This document shows, one piece after another, positions 23,655 through 34,690 of a DNA stretch of 64,000 bases. Each line of letters opens with the position of its first letter. Positions within the stretch are counted from its first letter, which is position 1. Under the pieces are notes generated by a model. The model did not search any database. It was not told where the DNA came from and saw only the letters and a list, made by a program, of their open reading frames with translations. Source of the DNA: Tribonema minus. Taxonomy: Eukaryota; Sar; Xanthophyceae; Tribonematales; Tribonemataceae. A program made the translations under genes and the position numbers. The DNA lies in NCBI GenBank assembly GCA_017506865.1, contig JAFCMP010000212.1, positions 620,001-684,000 of the forward strand. Reading direction: 5' to 3'.

Positions 23655-23687
23655 TGGCCTCCCTTGGGCCTTCATAATACTCAAATA
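23655..23687 (+). repeat. Short tail fragment of retroelement family A
   Basis: GGCCTCCCTTGGGCCTT is followed by an AT-rich end that runs directly into GTAC, like the 3' tail of the element at 28405. GTACCTGC precedes it and GTACTAGC follows it, possibly a decayed target duplication. Confidence 0.45.
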
Positions 23688-24032
23688 GTACTAGCGCGCC
23701 GCAGCGGGCGCTCCGCGCCCGCCCCACTGGCAGGCGCCCCTGGGCCACTGGCAGGCGCCGTCGCTGCGCGCCGCCGCAGTCCGTCGCCTGACGCGGCGCA
23801 GTCGCTTGGAGTCGTGCACCGTCTGCGATGTGATCTGCCTGTCACACGGTGCTGTCGGACCCACAGTGACTGCTCCGAGTCCACGTTGAGTACAGTAACT
23901 GCAGCTACTAGTACTAGACTAAGTGAGTGAGCGCTGTGGTAATTACTTAAAAAAACATTTAATGATTTCAAAGTTATGGGATCACTGGCACTGGTCCAGG
24001 CATGCCATTAATATCATAGAATTCATATACTT

Positions 24033-24134
24033 GTGGACTTGTATGAAGGCCGGGCCCTAGCTGTTAGTTAGCTAGATATAGGGAGGCCGCCGGGTTGCCT
24101 ACATGCATGATATATGCAATCGAAAAGATTACGT
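24033..24134 (-). repeat. Tail fragment of retroelement family A with an internal insertion
   Basis: In minus orientation it reads CTTTTCGATTGCAT..., then GTAGGCAACCCGG, GGCCTCCC and ATACAAGTCCA, all in the order of the 28405-28482 tail. About 25 extra bases lie in the middle. Confidence 0.55.
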
Positions 24135-25512
24135 GTTCAAGTTGATGTACGCCAACGGGCACTGCTGCCAGACTGAGTGCGACTCGCCGACTCGGCATCA
24201 TGATTGCCAACCCACTGGCAACTTGAAGCTTACTAACTTCAAGCCTTGAAGTTGTTGCTGGTGTAATACAGTGTATGCAAACTGCCGCAGCGGCTTTGGT
24301 GACATACTATAATTATAGGCATGCAGTGAGCTGCATCACGCCAGAGCACAAGATGATCATCATATGATGGCACGTGCACTGCAGTGCTCAGCTGCTGAAG
24401 AAATGCCGCTGGGCTGCGCTGAGTCGGAGTGCTGCGTCGGCCTTCAAGTTGCATCCGAGTCCGATGCAAAGTTCAACAAGTTGCTGCACTGGCAGCTGCC
24501 AACTTAATGTGCCACTGGCAGTGCCAGTGGAACAGTCACGGTGACTGTCTGAGTGACCGCCAGTGCGCTGAAGCGCTGCGGCATCTGCGGCCGCCGCGCT
24601 GTCAGCGAGCCGCCGTGCCACGTCAGTGACTGAGTGCTCAGCCTGCTGGGTGACCGTCCGACCGTCAGTGCTACTGTGACAGTGACTGCCGCAACGCAGC
24701 GTTGCGCCGGAGCGCTGCGCTGTCGCCGCGACGACTCGGATCATCATGCCACATGATGCTCAGGCTCAGGCAGCCTGGCTGCTGCCAAGCGGCAACGGCG
24801 TCCAAAACGCTGTGCCGCTGATCATGATATCTGCAGACTGACTCGGAGCCTCTGAGTGCCAAGGTCACCGTGCCGAAAGTGCTGCTGGACCGTGACAGCG
24901 CTACGCCGGAGCCCTGCGCACTGCGGCACTGGCAGCCGCCGCATCACCATGATGATGAGTCGTAACAACTACTGTAGCAGCTGCTGCCTGGCAGTGCCAA
25001 GCAGGCACTACAGTATACTGTACTGCCGCAACTTGAATGTAACAGTTGAAGCGCGCGAAATTTCTGAGACTTGGCGGTAGCGGAGGGTTAGTGGTACATG
25101 CCAGACGCCCGCGTTCTCTTCGATAATTTCAGCGGTAGCGGAGGGCTGCTGTTCTTGCATTCGTAGCAATACTGAGTGTGTAGCACCTAGGGCGCCTCAC
25201 ATGTGTGCATGGCTTTCCACTTGCGGAGCAGAAGAGCCATGCAGGGAGCGTGTGTGGTGAGGCGACCCTAGGGGGAGCTGTTGTTGAAGTATACGGTTGT
25301 GCAACCGCCGGTACACGACATGCCTTTGTGCAATATATAAGATAACCAACACCATGACTTCCCGACAGGACTTCTCTCCACTGCCTTTGGCCGCTGGCTA
25401 TGCTCTCATTTGATATGAGTCTGCACACAGCACATGGGCATGTGGACCCTGAGGTCTCAGGAGTCGCAAGGTGTGTAGTTTCTAGCAGTAGTTCACAAAC
25501 ACAGCAGAGAGA

Positions 25513-25563
25513 CAACTCATGCTAAATATGTCCTGCCGAGATCGCCCTATTTAGCATGAGTTG
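25513..25563. repeat. Perfect 16-bp inverted repeat with a 19-base loop
   Basis: CAACTCATGCTAAATA (25513-25528) and its exact complement TATTTAGCATGAGTTG (25548-25563) face each other. This could be a hairpin, the paired ends of a tiny element, or the junction of two inverted termini. No T-run follows, so there is no sign of a terminator. Confidence 0.85.
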
Positions 25564-26821
25564 CCGGCGGAGACAGCCTGTGGTGTTGAGGGGTGGTTGT
25601 GCCTCAGACACTTGTAGGAGCGGACAATTTCCCTTTGACTTGCAACCATTGTTGTTTTGACCGCAAACCGGGTGGGGTTCATTGACGCTAGAGCGAGAGA
25701 TGACATACGGTGTCGCATGCCTGGCGTGTAATGGCAGCCAGGCAACATGCCGGAGCGTGGTCTTGGCGGGGAGGAAACCATGAGCCCATCTCTGTTATGG
25801 GGGGGTAGATACTATTGTTGGGCCGTTTCCAAGAATATTCGCGGGTAGCAGGAGCATTGTTGTTTTCACCGGCTATCTGGCTCGGTGGTGGGGCAGTCGA
25901 GGGTAAGAGCTCGCGTAAGTGCAGGCGGCACGTCTGGCGGAGGGAGTTGTCGTTACACGATACGGAGTGCCGTAAATTCTCTGACTGCTTACCCTAGTTG
26001 CTATGGGCATCAAGCGCCGCGAGTTTTCAAATGTGCAAGAGGGCACATGGTGTAGCTTAGCAATGACTGGCCACACACCCGTTCCACGCGGCCGAGTGCA
26101 GGATGTCGTCGTCACGCAGTTAACGCCTGAATTCTGCTGCTGGTTGCTCAGCGCCTAGAGGAGGCCGGGGCCGGGGTTCAGGGTACCAAGAGAGGCTGAA
26201 CGCGACCCTTCGCGTGATGAGGCGGACTACACAACAGGCACACAACAGCCTGGGACTTGGATATGTATATCCAGTGATGGCACAGCACACGCGCTTGCTT
26301 ATACCGCTGCAGGTTGTGCATGGATGCAGAGAGCACCATGCAGGGGGCGTATGTGGCAGCGGTAGGCAGAAGTGTGCAAAAACGCATGTTGAGCGCTGTG
26401 GTAACATTTGAAGTTGAAATTAAAGTTGAAGTTGAATTGAAGTTTGACAAGTGTTGAAATTGAGGTTGTATAATGTTCAACACACTCACAGTTGAGGTTG
26501 AGACTGGTCTGGAGTGGATGCTCAGCGGGCCGCACTGAGCAATGCTGCATGCATGTCATCTGGTGGATATTCACTGAACAACACCCAATTTCATGGATTG
26601 AAGACTTTCTTCTTGTTCAGCCACGGAGCTTGCTTGGATCGCTGTCATGACTTGACAGCACACTCCTTGGGCCCAAGGCCACACTACAGCCACTGGGGCG
26701 CAGTGTATCTGCATTCTGCACCCTACCTCCTGACCGTGCGCTGACGGACTCATACGCGATGGCCCCAACCGATATTGAGGAGTGGCTAGGCCGCTGGTGT
26801 ACGCCTCTTCTCCCTCCTTGC

Positions 26822-27156
26822 TGACACGGTCAGGGATATGTAAGGAGAATGCGTGCCGGGAGCATTCTCGAGTCTAGGGATCATGCCAGCGCGGGGCATG
26901 ATCCTAGTTGTCTGCCATATGATGACTGAACAGTTGCAGCGGTTTGTCTGTGGTCTTAACTGCAAGCCCTAGCTGGTTGGTGCGTAGGGTTTGACGGCAG
27001 TTTTCTGTGGGTCAGATTCGGGTTCACTCAACTCGCGGGAGCAGCTGGAATGCAGCAGCAGGGCAACGAAAGTCTGAGGCGAGCCCAATACACCACCGGT
27101 GCCACAAGTAAGACTATAGCTCAGCAATTCTCATACCAAGTACCCAACATGTTTCA
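26822..27156 (+). repeat. Left LTR, 335 bp
   Basis: TG...CA ends. It contains two consecutive hairpins: GAGAATGC/GCATTCTC with a 9-base loop, then GGATCATGCC/GGCATGATCC with a 7-base loop. Both stems are unchanged in the right LTR, while one loop base differs. Differences from the right LTR include single substitutions and a small indel near the GTGCCA motif. Confidence 0.92.
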
Positions 27157-27158
27157 AG

Positions 27159-27176
27159 TGGCAAGCACAAAGCAGT
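27159..27176 (+). other. Candidate primer-binding site
   Basis: TGGCAAGCACAAAGCAG starts two bases inside the left LTR. TGG pairs with the CCA end of a tRNA, as in LTR retrotransposons. The tRNA species is not identified. Confidence 0.5.
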
Positions 27177-27430
27177 CCTTTACCTCGCAACCCCCCCGTC
27201 ATATCTTTTATCGCATTTATCGTTTACAGCTGCTTCACCACTCGTTATCTCACGCGCTTATACACACTTATCACTCGCATTATCGTCAACCCTCATCCCT
27301 ACGGGCTCTGCGCACCGTGGTGGCAGACGTGCCCTGCGTTCTTGCGCACCCATTTGTTGAAATAAAATAGTTGTAGTTGGTAAGATAAGCTGTGCGTGCG
27401 CGATAACTGTGAAGCAGACGGACGGGGCTA

Positions 27431-27940
27431 GTGCAAGAGCATACCCAGTTAGTCTTGTTGCTGAGGCGACGCATTAAGCTTTGGCGTCCGCATCACACTG
27501 TGCAGTCGTGCTTTGACTGTTTGAGGTTGACGCCGAACCTCCAGTGTTCACAGTTGGGGGAAAAGCTAGGCTGGGTGGTTGACGAGCTATACACACGCTC
27601 ACCACAAGCTAGCTCGGCGGAAGTCGTGGCAATGCAGCAGCAATTTAGGCGCCATAAACAGCACTTGGAGTCTCGTTACGACAGCAACCTCCTGGGACAC
27701 ATGTGCCTGACCTTAGTGGGCCCCCCTGTTAGTCTGGCTGCGCCGTTGGATGCCTGGCGTAATCGTCCCAACGTGCACAGGACGTCTTACAGGTACGGAT
27801 TGATACCTGTTTGTACCAGTGCGTGTGGTCCAACGAACGGACGCGGCAGTGGCTGCGTTATACCCTGCCATCACGTGCATACTCTCGCGAATCAGCGGTT
27901 GTGCTTTCGATGCAACGCAACACTCACACGTAAAAGCTAG
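27431..27940 (+). CDS. Possible gag-region frame of the LTR element
   Basis: 169 codons on the element's coding strand, shortly after the primer-binding site, where gag is expected. It contains MQQQFRRHKQHLESRYDSN, a basic helical stretch. No zinc knuckle is present and the homology is not recognisable, so it may be a decayed gag. Confidence 0.3.
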   Translation: MQEHTQLVLLLRRRIKLWRPHHTVQSCFDCLRLTPNLQCSQLGEKLGWVVDELYTRSPQASSAEVVAMQQQFRRHKQHLESRYDSNLLGHMCLTLVGPPVSLAAPLDAWRNRPNVHRTSYRYGLIPVCTSACGPTNGRGSGCVIPCHHVHTLANQRLCFRCNATLTRKS

Positions 27941-28394
27941 GTCCGCTGCATTGCGACACGACACGATTGCGGCTTGCGTGTACTGTGCTCTGAACCAACA
28001 ATCACGGGCATGTGTGCATGCATGCATCAATCCCAAGCACGTTGGACCTCGTGGGGAGGCATGCCAAGTGCTCCGCGTTCGGATGGTACTCAGCATCTGG
28101 CGTTTACCACTTTGAAGCAAATGAGCAACACTGTGATGTGATCATGCTGCAGTACTCGGCACGGTTACGCGTTCATGTCATCTATTATTTGTTTCTGACA
28201 CGAGACGGGATATGTGATCGATACACGGGGCAGGAGGCAGTTGGAGCCCTATACCAACCCCTGCCATTATCAAGGCCATTATGAGCGGTGTTATGTGCAC
28301 TAGCGGTCACCCATTTGCATATTGCGTACACATGTGGCAAGCACCAGAAAAAAGGGAGGGGAGGATACAAAGATCATCACTGCAGTGTGCAGAC

Positions 28395-28404
28395 TAGGTG
28401 GTAC
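28395..28404. repeat. Target-site duplication, left copy (TAGGTGGTAC)
   Basis: Identical to 30530-30539. The two copies bracket the nested retroelement. The GTAC end touches the element's 3' tail. Confidence 0.85.
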
Positions 28405-30529
28405 GTATGGACTTGTATTTATAAAGGCCCAAGGGAGGCCGGGTTGCCTATGCAATCGAAAAGCTTGCGTCAACGCAGCAGCCTAGTCTGCGCTGTGCCC
28501 TAGGAGCTTGGATACCGGCGCCGCAACACAGCCCAGCATTCGCGCTCCACGTGTGTACGCCATGACGCGCTCCGCCAACTCCCGCGCCAGCGATATGCTC
28601 AGCTCAATGAGGATCTGACGCTTAGCTAACCCGGCCTTGCGTAACACATCTGCCTTCCCCCCCCCTGAGCACAGTGCTGAGTGCATTGCCAACTCCTTAA
28701 CAAAAAGGCTTGTCTGCTTGCCCAGCCGTCCGTACGACTCCTGCACGAATGGCACAAAAGCCCAAGATGACGTCAAGGTGCCGGTGTGGTGCTTGACCTT
28801 CGCGTCCTCCCCCACCCCAGCAACATAGCCGTCCGTGTTCGAGGCATTTGTTTTGCCTGTCAGGTACGAGCTCGCTGTGGGCGCGCGCACACTTGTGTCT
28901 AGCACTATTCCCTTGTTACGGTATGCACTGCTAAAGTGCAGACACCCTGGGTCAATGACTGTGTCCGCCCGATACCCCGGTACCTTGAAGACGCTAGCGT
29001 CCTCATTGCGGACAATAGAGACATGGTGCTGTCTCAAGATGCGCTGCAGGCACCGCTTTTGGGCAGTATGTGTCGCGTTGTGCCCCCGTATGTGCTGGCT
29101 GGGGCAGCTGATCGCATGCGTGGAGGTGGGGCTCACATCACTGCACCGCCATGGGCACACCTCGCCCTGTATGCCCCACCCGTCTATGAAGATCGCAATC
29201 AAAATCATCGTGGCTGCTGCCATACTGGACATGGGCGCCGCACCCGGGCGGTCATTGGCAGTGGGTGGCACGCTCATCCACGCCATTGCCCCGGACGCAC
29301 GCTGGCTGCGCAGCTGCGCCAGGACCCGTGCGCTAGCCTGTTGGCGGCGGCGGCTGGTGTCGCGCGAGTCACCAATAGGTGCAGCCTGCGTCGGCTTGCC
29401 CACGGCACCAGCCGAGGCAGCCTCTAGGTCCTCCACCAGGCAATCCTCGTATTGACGTCGAAGAACATTTGAAAGGCCGGCTTGTAGTCCGTGCGTGAAG
29501 TGACCGCGCCGGCGGCGGGGCACTACCTTCCTGCAGATCTCGTCAGCATAGGCCTCCCAGTCGTCGTCGTCGTCCTCCTGCCCGCCGCTGCAGCTGCTTT
29601 CTTCCGCGCTAGTTTGTGTTTTAGCGGGCGTGGAAGGGGCAGCCGCGGCAGCGGCTTGAGGGCCAGGTACGGTCGCCGCCGCAGCGGCCGCCTCGGCGCC
29701 AGGCACAATGCCGTGGGTGTGTGGGGCTGGCTCAGTGGTCACTGTCTCCGTGACGGCAGTTGCGGCGTAGATCGCTTGCACCGCAGTGGTGAGCGTCGAC
29801 GCTGCGGCCGTCGTATCTGCTGCCCACCGTAGCAACGATGCTGGGAGCTGCTCGGCCACAGCTGTGCGTGATTTTTCGCCGCCATCAGCTGTCAGCGCTC
29901 GCGTAGAGCGTCGCACGGCCTCGATGATTGGCGGCAGTCCCTGGTCCTCGCGTATTGCGCATGAGTGCTGCGCGAACCAGGTGACTGCGCCGTGTTCGTC
30001 AGTGCCGAGCCTCAGGGCCCCTGCTGCCACAGTGGCATGAATTATTGCCGGCCTCAGTGTTGTGCATGCCTGGGCCGTGTATGCGGCTGGTGCCAGTAGC
30101 CCCAAAAGCGGCATGCCCAGACCGCCTCGTCGCTCCGGCAACCGTGACGCCCGCAGTGGCACTGCGATGTCCGTGAGTTCTGGCGGGCCCAAGCGCGGCA
30201 ATACCAGCACGCTGCCACTGCTGGCTTCCTCATTGTCACCAGCAGTGCAGGCGGCCAGCAGGTGTGACTTCATGGCTGCCGCGGTAGAGCAGCCGTGCAG
30301 ATGCAGCATGCGTTCGAGCGTCCATGCACAGAACCCGTCAAACGCGTGCAACCATGTCTCACTCAAAGCCGTGTCAACGACCCGAGCTAAGAAGCCCATG
30401 CGCTTCGTCAGTGACCTGCGTAGAATGAACTGTGCTGCCTGTAGGTGATGCCGCGCCATTCCAGCTAGCTGCCACGACAATCGCCATGTCCCTGCGTCGA
30501 CCAGATGCTTGCTCATGGCAGCGTGCACA
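28405..30529 (-). mobile_element. Retroelement family A, 5'-truncated copy nested in the LTR element
   Basis: A 2,125-bp insertion bounded by the direct repeat TAGGTGGTAC (28395-28404 and 30530-30539). Read on the minus strand it enters inside the coding region at 30529, so the reverse transcriptase core is missing. It runs through the C-terminal coding part to a stop at 28483 and ends in a 78-base 3' tail (28405-28482) that contains GGCAACCCGG and the CCCTTGGG palindrome and finishes ACAAGTCCATAC. The next bases are GTACCACCTA, the duplicated target. 5' truncation together with a 10-bp duplication is the hallmark of target-primed reverse transcription. Confidence 0.85.
28483..30529 (-). CDS. 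C-terminal part of a non-LTR retroelement polyprotein (zinc knuckle and RLE nuclease)
   Basis: A long open frame of about 680 codons on the minus strand; the first few codons upstream of 30529 belong to the host LTR element and are not part of this protein. Early on it has RLPERRGGLGM, typical of the post-RT region of such elements. An Ala/Thr-rich linker and a DDDDDW acidic patch follow. Then comes a zinc knuckle of pattern C-x3-C-x8-H-x3-C (CPWRC...HAISC) with a GHN motif. Next is a restriction-like endonuclease pattern with RAD, LDTSV and DAKVKHH as likely active-site elements, then FVPFVQESYGRLG. The frame is fully open, so the copy is either recent or under little decay. RT motifs are absent because of the truncation. 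Confidence 0.8.
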
Positions 30530-30886
30530 TAGGTGGTACTTGCCTCAACAAACAATCAGTTGCATGGACTAGCATTTATTTGCAGCATCGCAGGCGCGCA
30601 TGATCGGCTACTTCAGGCGGAGCTCTTCGTGCTGCTCCAGTAGCAACATTGATGGGTGAGTCTGCTGTGGAAACCGAGTCATGTGTGTACATATATGTGC
30701 GTATCATTAGGTGGGGGAGTACTACGTAGCAGTGATGTTTTTGTGGAGCTGGCTACCGTGTTTGCGGCAAACACAGCGTTCCCTGTAGCTCCTGTGAAAT
30801 CGTGCTAGCGCCCACTCGCCTGTGTATTTTGTCAGTAGCAGCATGAGGTGTCGTGTTAGCGGCCAATGATTATGGCGTAATGCAAG

Positions 30887-31363
30887 TTGTCAGGATTGGG
30901 CACACGTTCACCTGCAGTACCGGTTTTGGACTCAGTACGCGATGCGCTACGGGCATGCAGCGATCTGGTTGTTCAGAATAGGGACGTGCAATGCGCAGAA
31001 CGGCGGCGGCGCTACAGTGGTGATGCTAGTGCACAATCAACAGATATGCAAGTTGAAGTTGAACAACACACGGTGAATGCGGCAACAGATGACAGTGAAG
31101 GATTGGCACCCCGAGATGGTGCTGATGCCTGTCTTCTCTTGCTTGTGCACAATTCGCCTGTCATGCAGAGCTCCGAAGCTGAAATATGCACGGAGGACGG
31201 TGCGACTCGTGACGCATGCTTCGGTGCACCGGTGTGCTACGGAACTGAGGGGTGGGACGAAGGTCCGGTGCATACAGCTTCTGCTGGGCTTGCGGCTAGC
31301 ACCGTACTTACCAATGACAAGTGCGCCCGCGTGTGTAAAGCCTGCAAGGAGCTGCAGCACTGA
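30887..31363 (+). CDS. Unassigned frame inside the LTR element
   Basis: 158 codons on the element's coding strand between the nested retroelement and the MITE. It contains RDALRACSDLVVQNRDVQ and a Cys pair near the end (CARVCKAC). It may be part of gag or protease. No family is recognised. Confidence 0.3.
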   Translation: MSGLGTRSPAVPVLDSVRDALRACSDLVVQNRDVQCAERRRRYSGDASAQSTDMQVEVEQHTVNAATDDSEGLAPRDGADACLLLLVHNSPVMQSSEAEICTEDGATRDACFGAPVCYGTEGWDEGPVHTASAGLAASTVLTNDKCARVCKACKELQH

Positions 31364-31413
31364 CTGATAGGGTAATGGTGTCTTGTCGTAGCGGAGCTGT
31401 CGCCAAAGCACTG

Positions 31414-31822
31414 AGGAGAGAATTATTTGGGGCAATCCCTGGATACTAAAAGGCACCACAGGACATTAATGCAATGATCAAGTTGAAGATTGCACAACCA
31501 TTTGGCCGAACATCAACAGTTCGCTTCAGCTCGCTCTGCGGATGATGGTGCAATCTTCAAACTTCAAATTGGACAAACTTGACTCGAGACGCTACTGTAA
31601 TTGAAGTACAACTTCAAGTTGAAGTTAAACATCAACTGTCACGCTCAGTATTGACCATCATCTTCAATTTGAAGTTTGACGGTTGCATCACCGTCCGCAC
31701 AGCATCCTGAAGCGAACTGTTGCTGTTCAGTCAAATGATTGTGCAATCTTCAACTCGATCATTGCATTAATGTCCTGTGGTGCCTTTTAGTATCCGGGGA
31801 TTGCTCCAAAAAATTCTCTCCT
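31414..31822. mobile_element. MITE, family 1, 409 bp, copy 1
   Basis: Starts AGGAGAGAATTATTTGG and ends with the complement CCAAAAAATTCTCTCCT. The terminal inverted repeats extend for more than 80 bases through GGATACTAAAAGGCACCACAG and TTAATGCAATGATC. ACTG lies directly on both sides (31410-31413 and 31823-31826), a likely target duplication. There is no ORF. The interior is itself largely palindromic and rich in TTCAAGTTGAAG. It is inserted in the LTR element; the second copy is at 43493-43901 in opposite orientation. Confidence 0.88.
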
Positions 31823-34403
31823 ACTGTCAGACGCTGACCCCGACTTGATCACCATGTCGCCACCATGCATGGGTTTTGTGGACGGATTGCGATTTGTGCG
31901 AGACGTAGCGGGAGTCACACGGCTTGCAGTACTGTGCAACAGCTTCATGTGAAGGCGCAACCCCGCTGCGTGCTCTTGAACTTGTCAGCGATGCTCAGCG
32001 GCTGGGCTAGAGCGTTAGCATTATTACAGGCGCGCGGCTGTAGCATTCTTACGAGCAAGCTGAAGTGCTCAAATGACAGCGTACTCTGTCACCGTTGACG
32101 CACTTCAGTGCTGATGGTGAAGGCGGGTGCGGCCGTCGACGCCGCGTTTGAGCTCTACAGAGCATTTTCTAAATGCACTTGCATGTTTGACTGCTAGGCT
32201 CTCTGCACGTGTCGTCCTGCGTTTTGCTGACCTCACACAAATTTGAAGCCATGCGTTGAAGGCGCGCCAAAGGATTCTACGATGCCAATGATTGCCTGCA
32301 ACGCCCTGTACAGATGTGACACCACTGGTACGGGTGACCAGTACTTGTACGTGCATGATGTTAAAACAATGATGCCGGTCCGGTTGCAACCGCACGTGTG
32401 TTTTCATTGCGCTAAGCAGACTTGCGTAGCAGACATTGACTAGTGGCGCGTCTGTGAACTTGGCGGTGCCTTACATGGTGTTCAATCTTTTAGGATTGCG
32501 GTATTCGGCTCCAGCATGCCAGGACTTCCTGTAGACTAAGTCACCGGCCCCACCGGGGTCTACATGGAAACGGCGCGATTGCACTCGGGTGCCTGCCAGG
32601 GTACGAGGGTACATGCATTGGAAGACGCCAACGGGTTGCGTGTAGCGAAGGTACGTGTAGCGGCTGTGGCAGAGGAATCTGGAAGTACTCCTCCTGTTTC
32701 TCATCTGCTGCAATGCTATGCATGTCCATCTGCGGTTTGCTGACAGCGGCACTGACGGCACAACAGACGTTGACAGTTTGCCAGACCTGTGGGACGATGC
32801 AAGAAATACGACATGAGCGGGGACCATACGGTTGAGTGGAGCACTGCCGCAACGGGAGAGAATCGGGTGACGACAGCGACGGAGCTACGCGGCTGCGGAC
32901 AATGGCGGTAACGGAGCTATGCGGTCAACGGTTGAGCGGTTGCAAGTGAGCGCCGGTGAGCGGGTTTGGGAAACACAAAAGTGAGTGCCATTGTGGCGGC
33001 GCACGGGGAAGTGCTGTCTGTAGATCTTCATCTACTGCAGCATGGTGAAGGGGGACTATGTAACGGTTACCGTGACATGTGACAGGTAAACTGGCTCAGA
33101 ACAAACCATGCTTTAGCAACCTGATGGTGCGCACACGGCGCGCAGCTGGTTGCTGAAAGAGGCTATGTCTAGGGCTATGCTGAACAGAGGTGCTGCGGAT
33201 ACCTCGCTTGTGGCGGTTGTACAGGCCACCAAATTGAACAACTCTTGGTGTCCTGGGCCCACTTGAAGTTCAAGGGGACCATACGTTGTTGAGCTTGCTG
33301 ATGACAGTACCCACATCAGGAACGCGGTTCACGTGATGCTGAGGTTCGGTAACAAGCTGGTGTGGCACAGGTTTTATGTGTTGACAATTGTCTTTGCCCA
33401 TTGCAGCCATCCTTGGCAGTGATTTGAGCGCATAGCACACTCGGCTGACAAAGTACAGACGTAATTTTGCGCATACATGACGCGCAGAGCTGAAACCACA
33501 CTCTATGAAACCAACGTGTGTGCTGACACGCTGGGCACGGAGCCCCAGGGCGGCGCCATTTGTCTTGTTGAGGACGTTACTCGGGAACGTTCTTCAAGAT
33601 GAATGTTGACTCCGGAAGTTACACTTTTCACTGAGTTGGGGCGGCAGCCGTTTTCTTTCTTAAAAGATTGTTGACCACTGTTCTCCGATATGAATGTTGA
33701 AGTTGCACTTCACCATCCGCGTTGAAGTTGAACTTCACCAGTAGCTGTATTTGGATTGAGCAGCGTTGTCTTGTTGAGAATGCTGGAACCGTTCTCCGAG
33801 ATGATGTTGAAGTTGCACTTTACCTGCAGATATTGGGGTACAGCGCATGGCGGCAGTGATTGCGCCAACTGAGACGCAGACATGTTGAACTTGCGGTACA
33901 AAGGTGCCAGTGGAAGCTAAAGTTTCAGTTGAAGTACGGCCCTGCGACTCCCTGCACACTTGCTCGCGGACCTGTGTGGTCAAGGCACACTCACTCAGTG
34001 AGGCTCAACCGGCCACGAAAACACGGCATGATAGTGCTGGAGGCGCCAACTTTCAGCCCACTACATTGCAGCCCACGAGAAAGCTGTCTACAGCGGCGAC
34101 TTCGGAACACTCTGACCCTTCATTGCGGCTGTCGGTGGTGCGAGTTCTGGCGGACATTAACAAGAAGTCAGGTACATTTATAAAGCGGCGGCGCACACAG
34201 CGCCCGCGACTACTGACGATATGCACAGGCACCACCTAGCCGTATGCGCACTCCTCAAGAGTTGTGCACTGAGGCAGAGTTGCGTGAAGTGCGTTGCCAG
34301 TTAAATAGGATTGTAAAAATGAATGCAGTCACCAAAAAGACAGCAGGGGTCTACGTGACATTAATGACATGAAGCACAACCTGCGGATTCAAAGTACATG
34401 CCT

Positions 34404-34690
34404 AGTATTGACAAGGCTGCGGGCTATTACGAAATAACTCTGCGGAAGCGACCAGGAGAAACCGGCATTTAGAACTCCTTGAGCGGCCTGTGATAATACA
34501 CAGTGGCCCCATTTGGCTTGGTGAGCTTGCCGGCATGCAGCAGTGCGCAGTTTACTATATAGGCTAATGCATGGCGTTCTCGGCGAGGCACTTGACTCAT
34601 TGTAGGCATATGCCACGGTTTATGTTGATGATGTACTGATCTACGACAAACCTATGGCTGAGCACAATGCCCACATGGAGACATCCTCGA
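34404..34690 (+). pseudogene. Decayed Ty3/gypsy reverse transcriptase core
   Basis: Three RT blocks occur in order: SIDKAAGYYEITLRKRPGE (from 34404), VAPFGLVSLPA (from 34503, the MPFGL block of the family) and VYVDDVLIYDKPMAEHN (from 34615), which contains the catalytic YVDD. The HN tail after the aspartates resembles the gypsy pattern EEH, not copia. At least one stop codon and one frameshift separate the blocks, so the element is not autonomous now. Strand and position agree with the LTR, PBS and PPT orientation. Confidence 0.75.

Larger units (their letters stand above)
23692..26821. other. Repeat-rich intergenic stretch without a firm gene
   Basis: This stretch contains many short palindromes (GTCACGGTGAC at 24535, CCACTGGCA/TGCCAGTGG around 24511-24529) and TTGAAGTTGAA-rich sequence at 26411-26500. 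A 52-codon plus frame at 26003-26158 includes EGTWCSLAMTGHTPVPRGRV. Minus frames at 25129-25515 and elsewhere are not convincing. Confidence 0.35.

Noticed and set aside
24388-24747. Minus frame of 119 codons with Thr/Ala/Ser-rich sequence
   Set aside because: It is made of CACTG/GCAGTG repeat words and palindromes; no protein-like blocks.
28389-28491. Inverted repeat GCAGACTAGG/CCTAGTCTGC around the family A tail
   Set aside because: It looked like terminal repeats of a 100-bp element, but the right arm lies inside the family A coding end and the left arm overlaps the target duplication, so the match is probably chance.
30530-30555. TTG start codon for the 690-codon frame
   Set aside because: These codons lie outside the inserted element, in the target duplication and LTR-element sequence; the frame is open through the junction by chance.
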